Source: Dryas octopetala (Eukaryota > Streptophyta > Magnoliopsida > Rosales > Rosaceae). Taken from it: a stretch of 64,000 nucleotides of DNA. The stretch spans positions 14,978,835 through 15,042,834 of the forward strand of contig OY992832.1 of assembly GCA_963921425.1 (NCBI GenBank), written 5' to 3'. The notes under the pieces were generated by a model. It saw only the letters and a list, made by a program, of their open reading frames with translations, was not told where the DNA came from and made no database searches. Positions 34,236 to 44,719 of the stretch are shown here, in pieces. The position numbers and the translations under genes were made by a program. Within the stretch, counting starts at the first letter, position 1, and each line of letters opens with the position of its first letter.

Positions 34236-37200
34236 ATGAGCGCACCGTTTGGAGGTCCGATCGCGTATAACCTCAGTGCCGCTGGAGGAGCCCAGCCTAA
34301 CAGTGAACAAAAAATGGCGTCGGCTGAGCACCTGGTGCTCGAGCTCAGTAACCCTGATCTTCGAGAAAATGCCCTCCTCGAACTCTCCAAGGTATTAATC
34401 TTTTGGCTATATCTTTGTTTCTAAACTCAATTCCTCTGTCTTGGGTTGGTTCAAGTTAGGGTTTTATTTATTTATTAGATAGGGTTTTCGGGCTTGAAGG
34501 TATACTGAATTGTAAAATCTGGGGTTTTGTAGTAATTCGGATTCTATGGAGTTTTATTTTGTTGTAGCACCGTGCCGTCGCTCTATGATTCTGTTGAATC
34601 GCTGAGGAAACTAAGGCAAATGGCAAAAATATAGTAAATTTTGCATAACTATGTGTTTTACTTGCAAAGGGGTTCTTTGTTTGGTTTTATTTTTTCTGAA
34701 AGATTTAAAATTTAGGATCTTTATAGTCACAACTCGCAGGTGGGTCCCACCTGTGATAATCTTCCCTTGGGTAGGATCAAGTTTGAATTTTGATGCATAT
34801 GTTTTATGTTGCCAGGTTGCATTCATTAACTATGTGTAATCAATTTCTTGAAAATGTGCATAGCTGGAATTTGTATTGTGATCCTGGGTTTGGGTCAATA
34901 TAGTGGTGTGGGAATGGAGTAATTTTTTTTGGTGTGAATTAATTAATCCCCCACGTGGTGTTACTAATCCGCTTATGTTAAAACACGTGTATATTTATTA
35001 ATACTATACCCTAAAAGTATAAACTCGTCATCTTGCTTTGTTATAACATGTGGATTAGTAACACCATGTAGCGGTCGTGGGAATGGGAGTGATATAAATG
35101 CCATTACGACATACTAAACTGGCTGTAGAATTTGGTAATTTTGCTATTAGTTTGAGATTATCAACAAATAAATTAGTGACAGTTACATAACAGATCTGGA
35201 AAGAAAGTTGGTTTGTATGCCTTGGAGCACTAAAAAAAATAAATTGCCAAAGGTTTTTTGATCCCACCTATTTTGAAGAGCCAGATGGTGCTTTGAAGCA
35301 TTTACCTTAAAGAATATTTTTACCCAATTTTCTTTTTTCCTTTTATCTAGAGAAAAAAAGAGAGGAAAAAAGGATTATTATTATTAGAAGATTGTGTTAC
35401 ACCTGTGCAATGCGACTGTAAAGTTGCTATCTTTCTATGAGCTACGCCCATGTTATTCTAATTGGGTAAATTTAAATTGTAATTAATCTCTTTTGAGCTG
35501 CGATTAAACTTGCATCTGCCTTTGGTTTCAATTTTCATTTTAATAAGATTTGGCTTTTTCATATGGAATCCTTTTGGTACTATTAGTGCACTAATACAAG
35601 TATCCCTAATTAACCCCCCTTTTGTTTCCTTTTCTCTTTCAATTGCAGAAGAGAGAATTATTCCAAGATTTGGCTCCATTGTTGTGGAATTCTTTTGGTA
35701 CTATTGCTGCTCTGTTACAGGTATGCTTATTCTGGTTATTTTATGTATGCCATTCTTGTTGCATTGTTTTTTACTTTTTCTTTTATTTCATTGTTTGCTT
35801 TCTTTATAAATTTCTCTATCTATGAGGGTAACATTTTGGCTCATGCTTGGTTTTTTTTTTTTTTTTTCTCAGTATTACTCGACATATTTTTTGGTACTCC
35901 TTGGTGATGAATTCTCAGTCTATTTCTCTCCCTATGTGCAGGAGATAGTTTCAATATACCCTGTTCTGTCACCACCAAATCTAACTCCTGCCCAATCAAA
36001 TCGAGTTTGCAATGCTCTTGCTCTTCTTCAGGTCCATTGTTTCAACTTTTAAACTATATAACTTGTCATTCTTGTGTACACTTATTTCATTCTGAGCTAC
36101 AATTTATCTTCCATTTAATCGAATTTTGCCCAATATATTATATGTCTCATTATTATTGTATGCTTCATGGTTCATTTTCCTTTTGTATTTTCTTGTAGTG
36201 TGTAGCTTCTCACCCAGACACAAGGATGCTATTCCTCAATGGTAATAATCTTTGTCTTGTTTACATGTCAAGGCTTCAAATTTCCTAGTGCGCTTGTATA
36301 TAGAATCATAATTTTATTAAGCAGCTTCATTGAAATTCTGGCATTCTAATGAATTCTTAAAATCTTAAGAAATGATTCTTTCATCTGAACTTTCTGTACT
36401 TTGCAGCTCATATACCCTTATACTTGTACCCTTTCCTTAATACAACAAGCAAGTCAAGGCCTTTTGAGTACTTGAGGCTTACTAGCTTAGGTGTCATTGG
36501 TGCCTTGGTGAAGGTATGCTATTCTTGCTTCCATGTTATTGCATGAAGTGATACATATATTTTTTTTGTTTACTTTAGTAGTGTGATATATGCTTTGTAG
36601 TCAATTGACGAGCTGATATACAAGTAACTTGAAGGCAGAATGCCACATATGATTTGGGAGTAGTACACAATAAAAGTTTAAACAGAAAAACCTGACGCAT
36701 GCCTTAGCTGAAAACACCCTTGCCATTTTTTTCTTGTGTAGGTTGATCTGAGAATGAAAAAGACTGTAAGCAGAATCTAATTTTTGTTATTATCAAATGA
36801 GATAAATTGAGGGGATAAAAAGATGAATGGAAAGAATAAAAACTTAAAAAAAAATAAAATCGGTTTTTATTTATTCAACTTTTACAACTTTGAGTGTAAC
36901 AGGTGGCTTTTCTATGCATGTGTAGTGCTTATCACTTGTAATATTTTCTTGCATGCAGCGCCTCCTCTCACTCTTTCTCACATGCACACCTGACACCTGA
37001 AAAGGAGAATGGTGTTACTGTTACTGCTTAGCGCACTAAGTAGGATAGAATTGTTGTTGTTGCCCATAATCCTAATAGAATGATCAGATATATCAAGCAT
37101 TTTTTTGTAAAAATCAGAAATTTTTTTGGAATATTAATTCTTTTTACTCCTCTTTACCAGGTTGATGATACAGAAGTGATCAGTTTCCTTCTCTCAACGG

Positions 37201-38513
37201 AAATAATTCCTCTGTGTCTGCGCACTATGGAAATGGGCAGTGAACTGTCAAAAACAGTTGAGTGTCCTTTTCTGTCTTTTCACTTTTTATCCATCTGTAA
37301 ATGCATTGTTAGATCTGGATAGACTTGAGTGTACAGGCTCTTTCCCCAATTGCCTGAGTTTGGTATAAAGGTCTAGCCTGAGAAAAGGTCTCCTTCTGGC
37401 AGGTTGCTACGTTTATTGTTCAAAAAATTTTGTTGGATGATGTGGGCTTGGATTATATCTGTACTACAGCAGAGCGGTTCTTTGCAGTAGGTCGAGTCTT
37501 GGGGAACATGGTTGCAGCACTTGCTGACCAGCATTCATCGCGTTTGTTAAAACATATAATTCGATGTTACCTTCGATTATCAGATAATGCAAGGTTGGTT
37601 AAATGAAGTAGATTTATTTTATTTTTCTTTCCTTCAATTTATCTTGTTAATGATTTTAATGGACTTGTTCTTTGTTGTTATCATGCAGGGCTTGTGATGC
37701 TTTAAGAAGTTGTCTTCCAGACATGTTAAGAGATGCTACCTTCAGTGTTTGCCTTCGTGTAAGCACTTCATATGATGTTGTTCAATTCATACTATGCTGA
37801 TAACTATTGTTCAGTTCATACTTGATCCTAAAGGGTAGTGTGGAGAAAAGTAAAAATTGGCCCGTTTAATCTTCAGATGAGCCTTGTTGGTATGCATATA
37901 TTCTTTGTGACGGTGTCCTTGATTTTGCCTGCTGCAGGGTCCTTGTACTTTTAGGACTGGAATTATGGTCTTTGTCAAGTCATGTCCATATATCTAACAA
38001 GTCTGGAAACTAGGGTTTGATAGTTCTGTCTAATGCATGTTCTGGTGTTAGTCATGGGAGTTGGTCCAATGCATGTTCTGGTTTTAGTCATGGGAGTTGG
38101 TCCAATGCATGTCAAGTCATATGTACATGATGTTCACATTCCACTGTCTCTGCTGCAATAAAATTCATTGTGTCTTCCTGCAGAATACAAACTGAGTCAA
38201 TCTTTGTACTAATTGCTGGATTTCAGAAAATTGCTGGTTCCATCTATCTTGTATTCCTGTTTCATAGACTAGATATAGTTTGTGAAATATAGGAACACTT
38301 TTCCTTCAGATAGACCTTTTGTTTTCAGTATCTCCCTACCGTTTTATCGGACCAATTATCTGGTCCACCTTGAAAGTTAATTGTTTTCATCAATGATTTC
38401 AGGAGGATCCAACTACAAGGAGATGGCTGCAGCAGTTGCTTCACAATGTTGGTGTTAATCGAGTTCCTGCACTCCAGGCTGGGGTTGGATTTGATCATAT
38501 GATGGTGAACTAA
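34236..38513 (+). CDS. CNOT9/RCD1 (CAF40) subunit of the CCR4-NOT complex
   Basis: Nine exons: 34236-34391, 35649-35720, 35942-36031, 36199-36241, 36407-36513, 37161-37256, 37403-37593, 37689-37758, 38403-38513; 311 residues, all junctions in frame. The armadillo-type core is highly conserved: [80 protein letters not shown] and [10 protein letters not shown]. It is a scaffold of the cytoplasmic mRNA deadenylation complex and binds RNA regulators. An upstream out-of-frame ATG (34206) lies in the leader. Intron 8 holds a 36-bp tandem repeat. The start at 34236 fits the usual short Gly/Pro-rich N-terminus. Confidence 0.95.
34930..35095. repeat. Foldback in CNOT9 intron 1
   Basis: TGGTGTTACTAATCC appears near 34957, with its inverted copy (GGATTAGTAACACCA) near 35052. 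The arms continue with partial matches outwards. Similar GTGGGAATGG(G)AGT words lie just outside both ends (about 34908 and 35080). Probably a small MITE; the exact ends are not certain. Confidence 0.6.
38032..38112. repeat. 36-bp tandem repeat in CNOT9 intron 8
   Basis: Units starting AATGCATGTTCTGG at 38032 and 38068, plus a partial third at 38104. The two full copies differ by about one base, so the duplication is recent. Confidence 0.9.
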
Positions 38514-38527
38514 TATAAATTATTCAA

Positions 38528-39560
38528 CCAGGGGCGGAACATAGAAGGGACTTTTGGGAAAAAAAAAAAAAATCAATTTACTTCATATACCAATGCGATG
38601 AACATGCGTCGCTTGTAAAAACATTGTCTTCTCTTCTATTCTCATCAACATTGAGATTCTCTAAATTGGAATTCTCAGTATTGATAATCTAATTTCTATT
38701 TCCTTCTTTTTGATGCATTTCTTAGCATAAATTTCTTTTGATGTCTTTTGGGGGTACTTAAAATGTAATTTCTTTTCTTCTATTGCTTGCTTGGCCCTTG
38801 CTACATGGAATTCTTGGCTCCACTCTTGGAAGGTCCAATGTACATTCTGTATGAATATGTTATTGTGCTGAATTCAGACTAATGTCATAATATCAGAGAG
38901 GTTATGCAGATCACTTCTAATATATTTTTTTTGAACTTTTTTCCTATTTTATTATTTATTACAAAAATATGATAAAATTACCCAGATCCATTCGGTGGTC
39001 ATTTATCGAAACATCTGCTAATGTTCGGCAGATAAATGTCGAATAAATACAAATATTTTGACAGATAACTGTCGAATGTCTTTTTCATTTTCATTCGGTA
39101 GTTATCTATTGAATAATCCACCAATGTTCAGCAGATAATTGTCGAATAACTATAAATATTTCGGTAGATGACTGTCGAATGACTCGATGAACAAAATTAA
39201 AATTTTTTATTTTAAGGGTAAAATTAGAATTTTAAAATAAGGTGGTTAACTCAGCAATTTAAGGTGGTCAGGATAACACTGTCCTCTCAAATAACCACAA
39301 AAAATAAGCCTCAAGTAAAGTGAATTGTGAGTCTTACATAGATAAAAAAAAGTAATACAAAACTGAATTTATTAAAAAATCACTATTACACAAATCAGGG
39401 TCACAATCCCAAATGCATGTTTTTGACAATTTTTGCTGCGTACTACACTACTACCTGGTACTACAAGAGCTGAGCTGCTTTAATCGAACTTAATTTATGC
39501 GAAAAAAAGAAAATTTCTTATAATCTAATCCACTAAATCATGTTAAAATTTTCTTTTGAT
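38528..39560 (+). repeat. Dispersed repeat (copy 1), interrupted by an insertion
   Basis: It starts CAGGGGCGGAAC just after the CNOT9 gene and matches the stretch from 61575 along its length: TAATTTCTATT, CCTTCTTTTTGATG, CTTGCTACA(T/G)GGAATTCT, then after a break ATTACACA and GGTCACAA. A segment of roughly 38896-39288 has no counterpart in the other copy and holds the third palindrome array. A CAGGGGCGGA start resembles a hAT end, but no matching far end was found. Confidence 0.65.
38990..39180. repeat. Third palindrome array (6 units), MULE-related
   Basis: Six units of the same TTCGG(T/C)AG ... CT(G/A)TCGAA design as in the 7.2-kb MULE, more eroded. It sits inside the block (about 38896-39288) missing from the other copy of the host repeat. 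The block starts GAGAGG and ends CCTCTC, a short inverted match. A 9-bp TSD is not convincing. Best explained as a non-autonomous relative of the MULE that inserted into the older repeat. Confidence 0.75.
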
Positions 39561-39727
39561 TAAAAGAAATAAAGTTATAGATAAAGATGAAATTGTAACT
39601 TCACCGAAAGAAATTTTCTTTTTTGAAACTTAGTTTATTGAAAGAAATTAGGAGAGGAAGGAATGAAGGATAAGTACCCAAAAAAAAAAAAAAAAGGATA
39701 GTGCTTTTAGCCTTTTACCCACTACGT

Positions 39728-39794
39728 CCACGTCAGGTTCCTTTTTCCCCGACTTTCCACGTGCAGGTTCCTTTTTCCCCAACTTTCCACGTCA
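39728..39794 (+). promoter_or_regulatory. Triple ACGT-core motif in the RTL2 promoter
   Basis: CCACGTCA (39728), CCACGTGC (39757) and CCACGTCA (39787) are carried by three tandem units of about 30 bp that also repeat GGTTCCTTTTTCCCC. ACGT cores are binding sites of plant bZIP and bHLH factors. They end 96 bases before the RTL2 start codon. The motif and spacing are seen directly; function is inferred. Confidence 0.55.
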
Positions 39795-39890
39795 GTTTCT
39801 TTGTCCCTCTTACTCTGTCTTTTGACTCTTTTCTTTGTTTCTTACAAGGTAGGTGAGTCAACTCAGTGTTCCAGTGTGCGAGTGAATCCC

Positions 39891-40538
39891 ATGGCCTCCG
39901 AAATCGAACAATCCGTGCGAGCCGTGGAGCAGATTCTGCGCTACTCCTTCAAGAACAAGAAGCTTCTAGAAGAAGCTCTGACTCACCCCTCCTGCACCGA
40001 CTCTGCTTCCTATCAACGCCTCGAGTTCATCGGCGACGCCGCCATCAGTCTCGCTATAAGTAACCACGCCTATCTTGCTTACCCCAACATCCACCCTGGC
40101 ATCTTCTCTTTGCTACGCTCCGCTAACGTCAGCACCGAGAAGCTCGCACGTGTGGCTGTGCGACACCACCTTTATCGCTACCTCCGCCGCACTGCACCTG
40201 CTCTCGATCACAAGGTCATTATTCTTCTTCTTCTTCATCACTTTTTTTCCTTCTGTTTTCTTCTTTGTTTTCTACTTGAAAAATGAAAATAAAAAGAAAA
40301 ACATTTTAGGTGGAATTTACATGAATTAATTAATCGACACATAATGGTTCATTACTAAACACACATAATTAATTCACACATGTGTGTTAGATGGGGCAAT
40401 TGTTTCAATTTTGAGTATTTTCTTTTTTATTTTGGAAAGTGAAATTCGAATTTGCTGCAAAAAAAAAAGGTTTAGAATTGTGTGAAAATTTCTTGTTTGT
40501 ATATGAGTCATGTGTATCCAGTTTATAGTTGGAAGATA

Positions 40539-40569
<31 letters not shown>

Positions 40570-42097
40570 TTCTAAAAAATGTTTTTAGGTAAATTTGTTT
40601 AAAATATTTTGGCTGTTAATGGTTTCTATGTTGGATTTTGTGTGCAATTTAGGTAAGAGAGTTTACTGAAGCTGTCACTAGAGAAGACGAGTCGCCACTT
40701 GTATATGGTGGGTCTGTAAAAGCCCCTAAAGTTCTTGCAGATATTGTGGAGTCCGTGGCAGCTGCTATTTACGTTGACTTGAATTTTGATCTCGAAAAAC
40801 TATGGATGGTACTGTGTATTTAGCTCCTTTTATTTAACAATAGACTAATAGAGTTTGTTATGGGTGTCCTATGAATTCTTGTTGTTGTACATTTGTAGAT
40901 TTTCAGGAGTATTTTGGAACCTATTGTTACTCCTGAAGACTTGGAACAGCAACCTCAACCAGTGACAATGTTGTTTGAGCTTTGCCAAAAGAATGGGAAA
41001 CATGTTGATATAGAGCACTGGAAAGATGAGACCAGAAATATTGCTAGCGTGTATGTCGACGGCAAGTTTATTGCCTCGGGTTCTTCCGATCAGAAGGATA
41101 TTGCTAAGCTTGATGCTGCTAAGATAGCTTTATTTAAGTTGTCAGACCTGATACATACTGGCAATGGGTTGTCAGAAGTTATTTCTGGAAACGATTGGTC
41201 ATTCCATTTTTCTGGAGCCAAACAGAAATTGCATGAGCTTTGTGAAAAGAAGAAGTGGCCTAAACCAATTTACAAGTATGAATCTTTACTGTATCATCAT
41301 CCTCATAAATTTTTTGGGAAAAAAAAACCTTTTGTATTGTTAGATTTATGTGTATGGTATCACTTCTTGTAGAATTTGTGTTTATTATTATATGCTTACT
41401 ACTTTGTTTTGTTCCCTCTTTTGTTAAATATTATATGTGAGTCTTATTGAACTCCTATCTTTAGTTTACTTGTGAAGATATGTGGTTTGGCTGATGCACA
41501 CTAAAACCCTACTACATAAGTTGCAAAATAGAATTAAATGTGCTGTCCTGGAACAACTTGGATTCATTGGAAAACCTCATTTGTACTCTGTACAGATTGC
41601 AAGTTAGTGGCTTTTCCTGTGGCCTTCAATTTCTTCTTGATTCAATTCCTGTCTTTTATGGATTTTATTAATGCCTAGGTATAAGAACTGATTTCTCTAG
41701 TTCTGTAATTTGGATTGGTGCTATTGCAGTACTACCGTGCGCTCAGTAAGATTGATTGTATTTGTTTCACCCACCTGCTTATAAAATCCTCATGCTTTGC
41801 CTTGGTTATGTAAAGAAATTGGTATGCCGATTCAACTGATTTCCATGTGTCTTAAATAAAATCCATTTCTATTTTTCTATTTGCAGCATCGAGAAAGATG
41901 AAGGTCCTTCGCATGAGAAAAGATTTGTATCATCAGTTCAAATAACAACTATACATGGTGTGCTATATATGATGGGAGATGAAAAGTCCAGAGTAAAAGA
42001 GGCAGAGAATTCTGCAGCTTCCTTCATGATCCAAGCTTTGCAAGAATCTGATAATATAGAGACACCCATAGGCATGAAACACAACAATTTCCCATAA
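39891..42097 (+). CDS. RTL2: Ribonuclease III-like protein 2 (RTL2-type)
   Basis: Four exons: 39891-40214, 40653-40808, 40899-41275, 41887-42097; 355 residues. The N-terminal RNase III domain has the signature RLEFIGDAAIS, with the Glu and Asp of the active site, and a second pair in ADIVESVAAAIY. Two double-stranded-RNA-binding domains follow (about 171-232 and 246-340). This is the layout of plant RTL2, which cuts long dsRNA and rRNA precursors and influences small-RNA levels. The start at 39891 has a good context (CCCATGGCC). An in-frame ATG at 39801 would add a hydrophobic 30-residue leader; I think this is untranslated. It converges on the GT61 gene. Confidence 0.92.
40536..40560. repeat. 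(AT)n microsatellite in RTL2 intron 1
   Basis: About 12 AT units followed by a run of T, placed about 90 bases before the exon 2 acceptor. Confidence 0.9.
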
Positions 42098-42689
42098 TCC
42101 AGAAAAAAAAAAAAAAATTACGGGTTTGATGAGTTTGTAACTTTAAGACTGCCTTTTCAGTTTTGAGAGTGAGAGAGTACTTTAAGCACCTGGAACCCGT
42201 GGGGGTAAGATAGCTCCTAGTGAGTTCTAACTTTGTAAGGGAAGGTTGCTCATCATAACCTTGTGAGGAAATAAAGAAAGAAAGATGAAGCTCCTTGTAA
42301 CATTAGATGTAACAGAATAATAGTCTTGCAAGAACAGCAATGGATTATAGGAAGTTGTTGTGTTTCGTGCACACGGGTGCTTAGGATTTGAATCTGATTG
42401 TATGGAATAATAATTGCATATTTGTATAAGTTTGTCTTTGATTCTTGTATCAAAAAAAAAAAAAAGATTCTTGTATCCAATTAGTCTCATTTCTTCTTTT
42501 CTTTGTGTCTGTCTTTACCCGAAATTGGAAATCCAAAATGGCCATTGAATAAGAACCAAAATTCAACTAGTTGATTATGTGCTATCTAATTCCCTTTTCA
42601 AGTGTTGCAGGAAGCTACTTATAATAAATGGTTATTGACAATTGAGATATTGGAAAGAACAGAATTCTAGCAAGTACTACAAGGGTTCT
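42098..42689. other. Convergent spacer between RTL2 and the GT61 gene
   Basis: Presumed 3' UTRs of the two genes. A-runs and T-rich DNA only; no other gene or repeat seen. Confidence 0.5.
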
Positions 42690-44338
42690 TCAATTTAAAG
42701 GAGTGGAGCGTCCAAGAAGTTTCATGGCCTCAACAAGCTTTTCCCTGAACCTTACCAAGTTAACCTTCAGATTCTGCCCATCAACATACACAGCCCTGGC
42801 AGCCCGATAGCCCTTTGCAAATATAGACATGGGATCAGTAATGACCGGGTTATCTGGGCCATAGTCATCAATGAGTGAACTCTCCTCTGGTTTTATCTTG
42901 TACTCCAAGTACTGCAACCCCATTTTACTCACCGGTCCACCATAATAGGCATCTGAAGGCCAATCTAGCCCCAGCGGTACAACTTGCACCACCACCGCCC
43001 TGGCCGGCAAGAACACTGCATTTGTTAGGCCAGCACCATGAGCTCCAACTATGACACTGCAAGAATTCACCAAGCCTGAAAACTCATCCAAATTTGATGT
43101 CTGGTTAGTTGTTGCAGCAATGACTTGGAAGCCTAATTCCTCCATCATTTCCACCATTGCATCTTCATTCAAAAACATCCTTGTTTTTCGACGAGATATG
43201 AGAATTAGCACTGGTCTTTCAATCTTTAAGTCTGAGACATCCTTCATTTTCAGCATATATGATTCTCTTAGGAATTGCTTGAAGTCAAACATGGAGTACC
43301 CTCCTGGAATATCTGTATAATTCAGAGCTAAGTTGTCATGATACCTAAGCCCTATGACAGCTCCAGGATAGCAATGGACACTTCCATTCTTTTCCGGCTT
43401 TATAACATCATAACTCGACAACTTGGATAGAACTCGGTTGTATTTTCTGACCCACCAAGGCGCATAATCAGTTATGACGAATTGAAGGTGGGAACGAAAA
43501 TGGCGGCAGGTGATGAACAAGGGGATGATGATCTCATTGAACTCATGAAAAAGGTTTCCAGTGAAGCCACCAGAGGAGAAGACCACAGCAGGGACTTTGT
43601 GTGTAAAACTGCAAGCTGGTGGAGTAGTGTTTCCATGTATTATTTGCACTGGTGTGACCTCCTTCATTGCAGTCCCATCCTCTTTCCTTGCATATGGCTG
43701 AATCTTATGTTCAGCTTGAGCTTGATTGGAAGGTATGTAAACTATCAATGCATTCTTGTCAATCACAACTGGTTTATTAGCCAGACACTGCTCAAAGTGA
43801 AGGTAAGAATGGCAAGAAAATCCAGTTTTGTCAAGCTGAATTCGATCTTCTCCTGCAGTATGCATATTCATTAATCTTCATCTTACATGAATTACACAAC
43901 CAAAATGAGCAATTTTATATTGGGTCTATCAGCCCTTTTGAAATAGCAGCTTATGACTTGTGCAATGTTGTATTTGAAAGCAAGTAAATCATCAGAATGG
44001 TAATGAAAACAAAGAGGAAAATAACCTCTAACTAGTCTTCTGAAGAGGAAATTCTGAGGCTCTTCCACTCCATCAATGCCTTTATCACCCTTTTTGCTGT
44101 GATTCCCTTCAATTTCAAACTCAAATTAGTCAAATTCAATGGCTAGCAAAACAAGGATGACATCACAATCATCACTATTGGCCTAATTAAAGAGACGTTA
44201 CTGAATGCAACTGCAAGCACAATTACATGCATCAAAGCGGTTTATATCGGAGGTGAATGCAGCATAAAGCAAACCAATTGCAAGCAAGCAAGTCATCAAA
44301 ATTGCACCAAGCATCACTGTTTTGTACTCCTTGGCCAT
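42690..44338 (-). CDS. Glycosyltransferase family 61 (xylan xylosyl/arabinosyltransferase-like)
   Basis: Three minus-strand exons: 44338-44202, 44096-44026, 43852-42690; 456 residues. It is a type II membrane protein: a short cytosolic start (MAKEYK), then one hydrophobic anchor (about 8-28) ending LLYAAF, typical of Golgi enzymes. The catalytic DUF563 region includes RGEDRIQLDKTGFSC, VVFSSGGFTGNLFHEFNE, LISRRKTR and GAHGAGLTNAVFLP, all GT61 hallmarks. Family members add beta-1,2-xylose to N-glycans or arabinose/xylose side chains to xylan. This one looks like the xylan-decorating clade, but the sugar cannot be told from sequence. Exon 1 was found by splicing: TTCA|GTAACG joins to CAAAAAGG in frame. 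Confidence 0.92.
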
Positions 44339-44528
44339 CTTTGATTGATCCCAAATTCCTTTTCAAAGTTGTTTAAGTCATATATGAAATGAACAAGAAG
44401 AAGACCTGGAAATTGCCTACCTACTATTTGTTACTTAAGGTTCTAATGTTCAAAGACTTTGCAATTTGTTTTTTCTTTTGGCTTTGTTAAGCTGCAGCCA
44501 TCAGTCGTTTTATTCTAAATTATTTATA

Positions 44529-44719
44529 CAGTAATGCTACACTTACCACATTTTTATACCACAATTTCATACCATCTTACATGGCATTCATACATTGGAC
44601 ACTAAAAATTAAAAATTAAAACCTAAAAAAGAAAAACGAAATAACCTTCCAGTAAAATAATGACACATCATGTGGGATACAAATGTGGGAAAAAAAATGT
44701 GGGACAACTAGCATTATTG
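44529..44719. mobile_element. 191-bp MITE with 9-bp TSD
   Basis: The left end is CAGTAATGCTA and the right end, reverse-complemented, is CAATAATGCTA. CCACATTTTT follows in both arms. A perfect direct repeat, TTATTTATA, flanks it at 44520-44528 and 44720-44728. Nine bases suggests a MULE-type MITE. If the first T is chance, the TSD is 8 bp and hAT becomes possible, since the ends start with CA. No coding capacity. Confidence 0.8.

Noticed and set aside
43482..43874. Plus-strand open frame of 130 residues
   Set aside because: It is the antisense of GT61 exon 3, which has strong family motifs on the minus strand.
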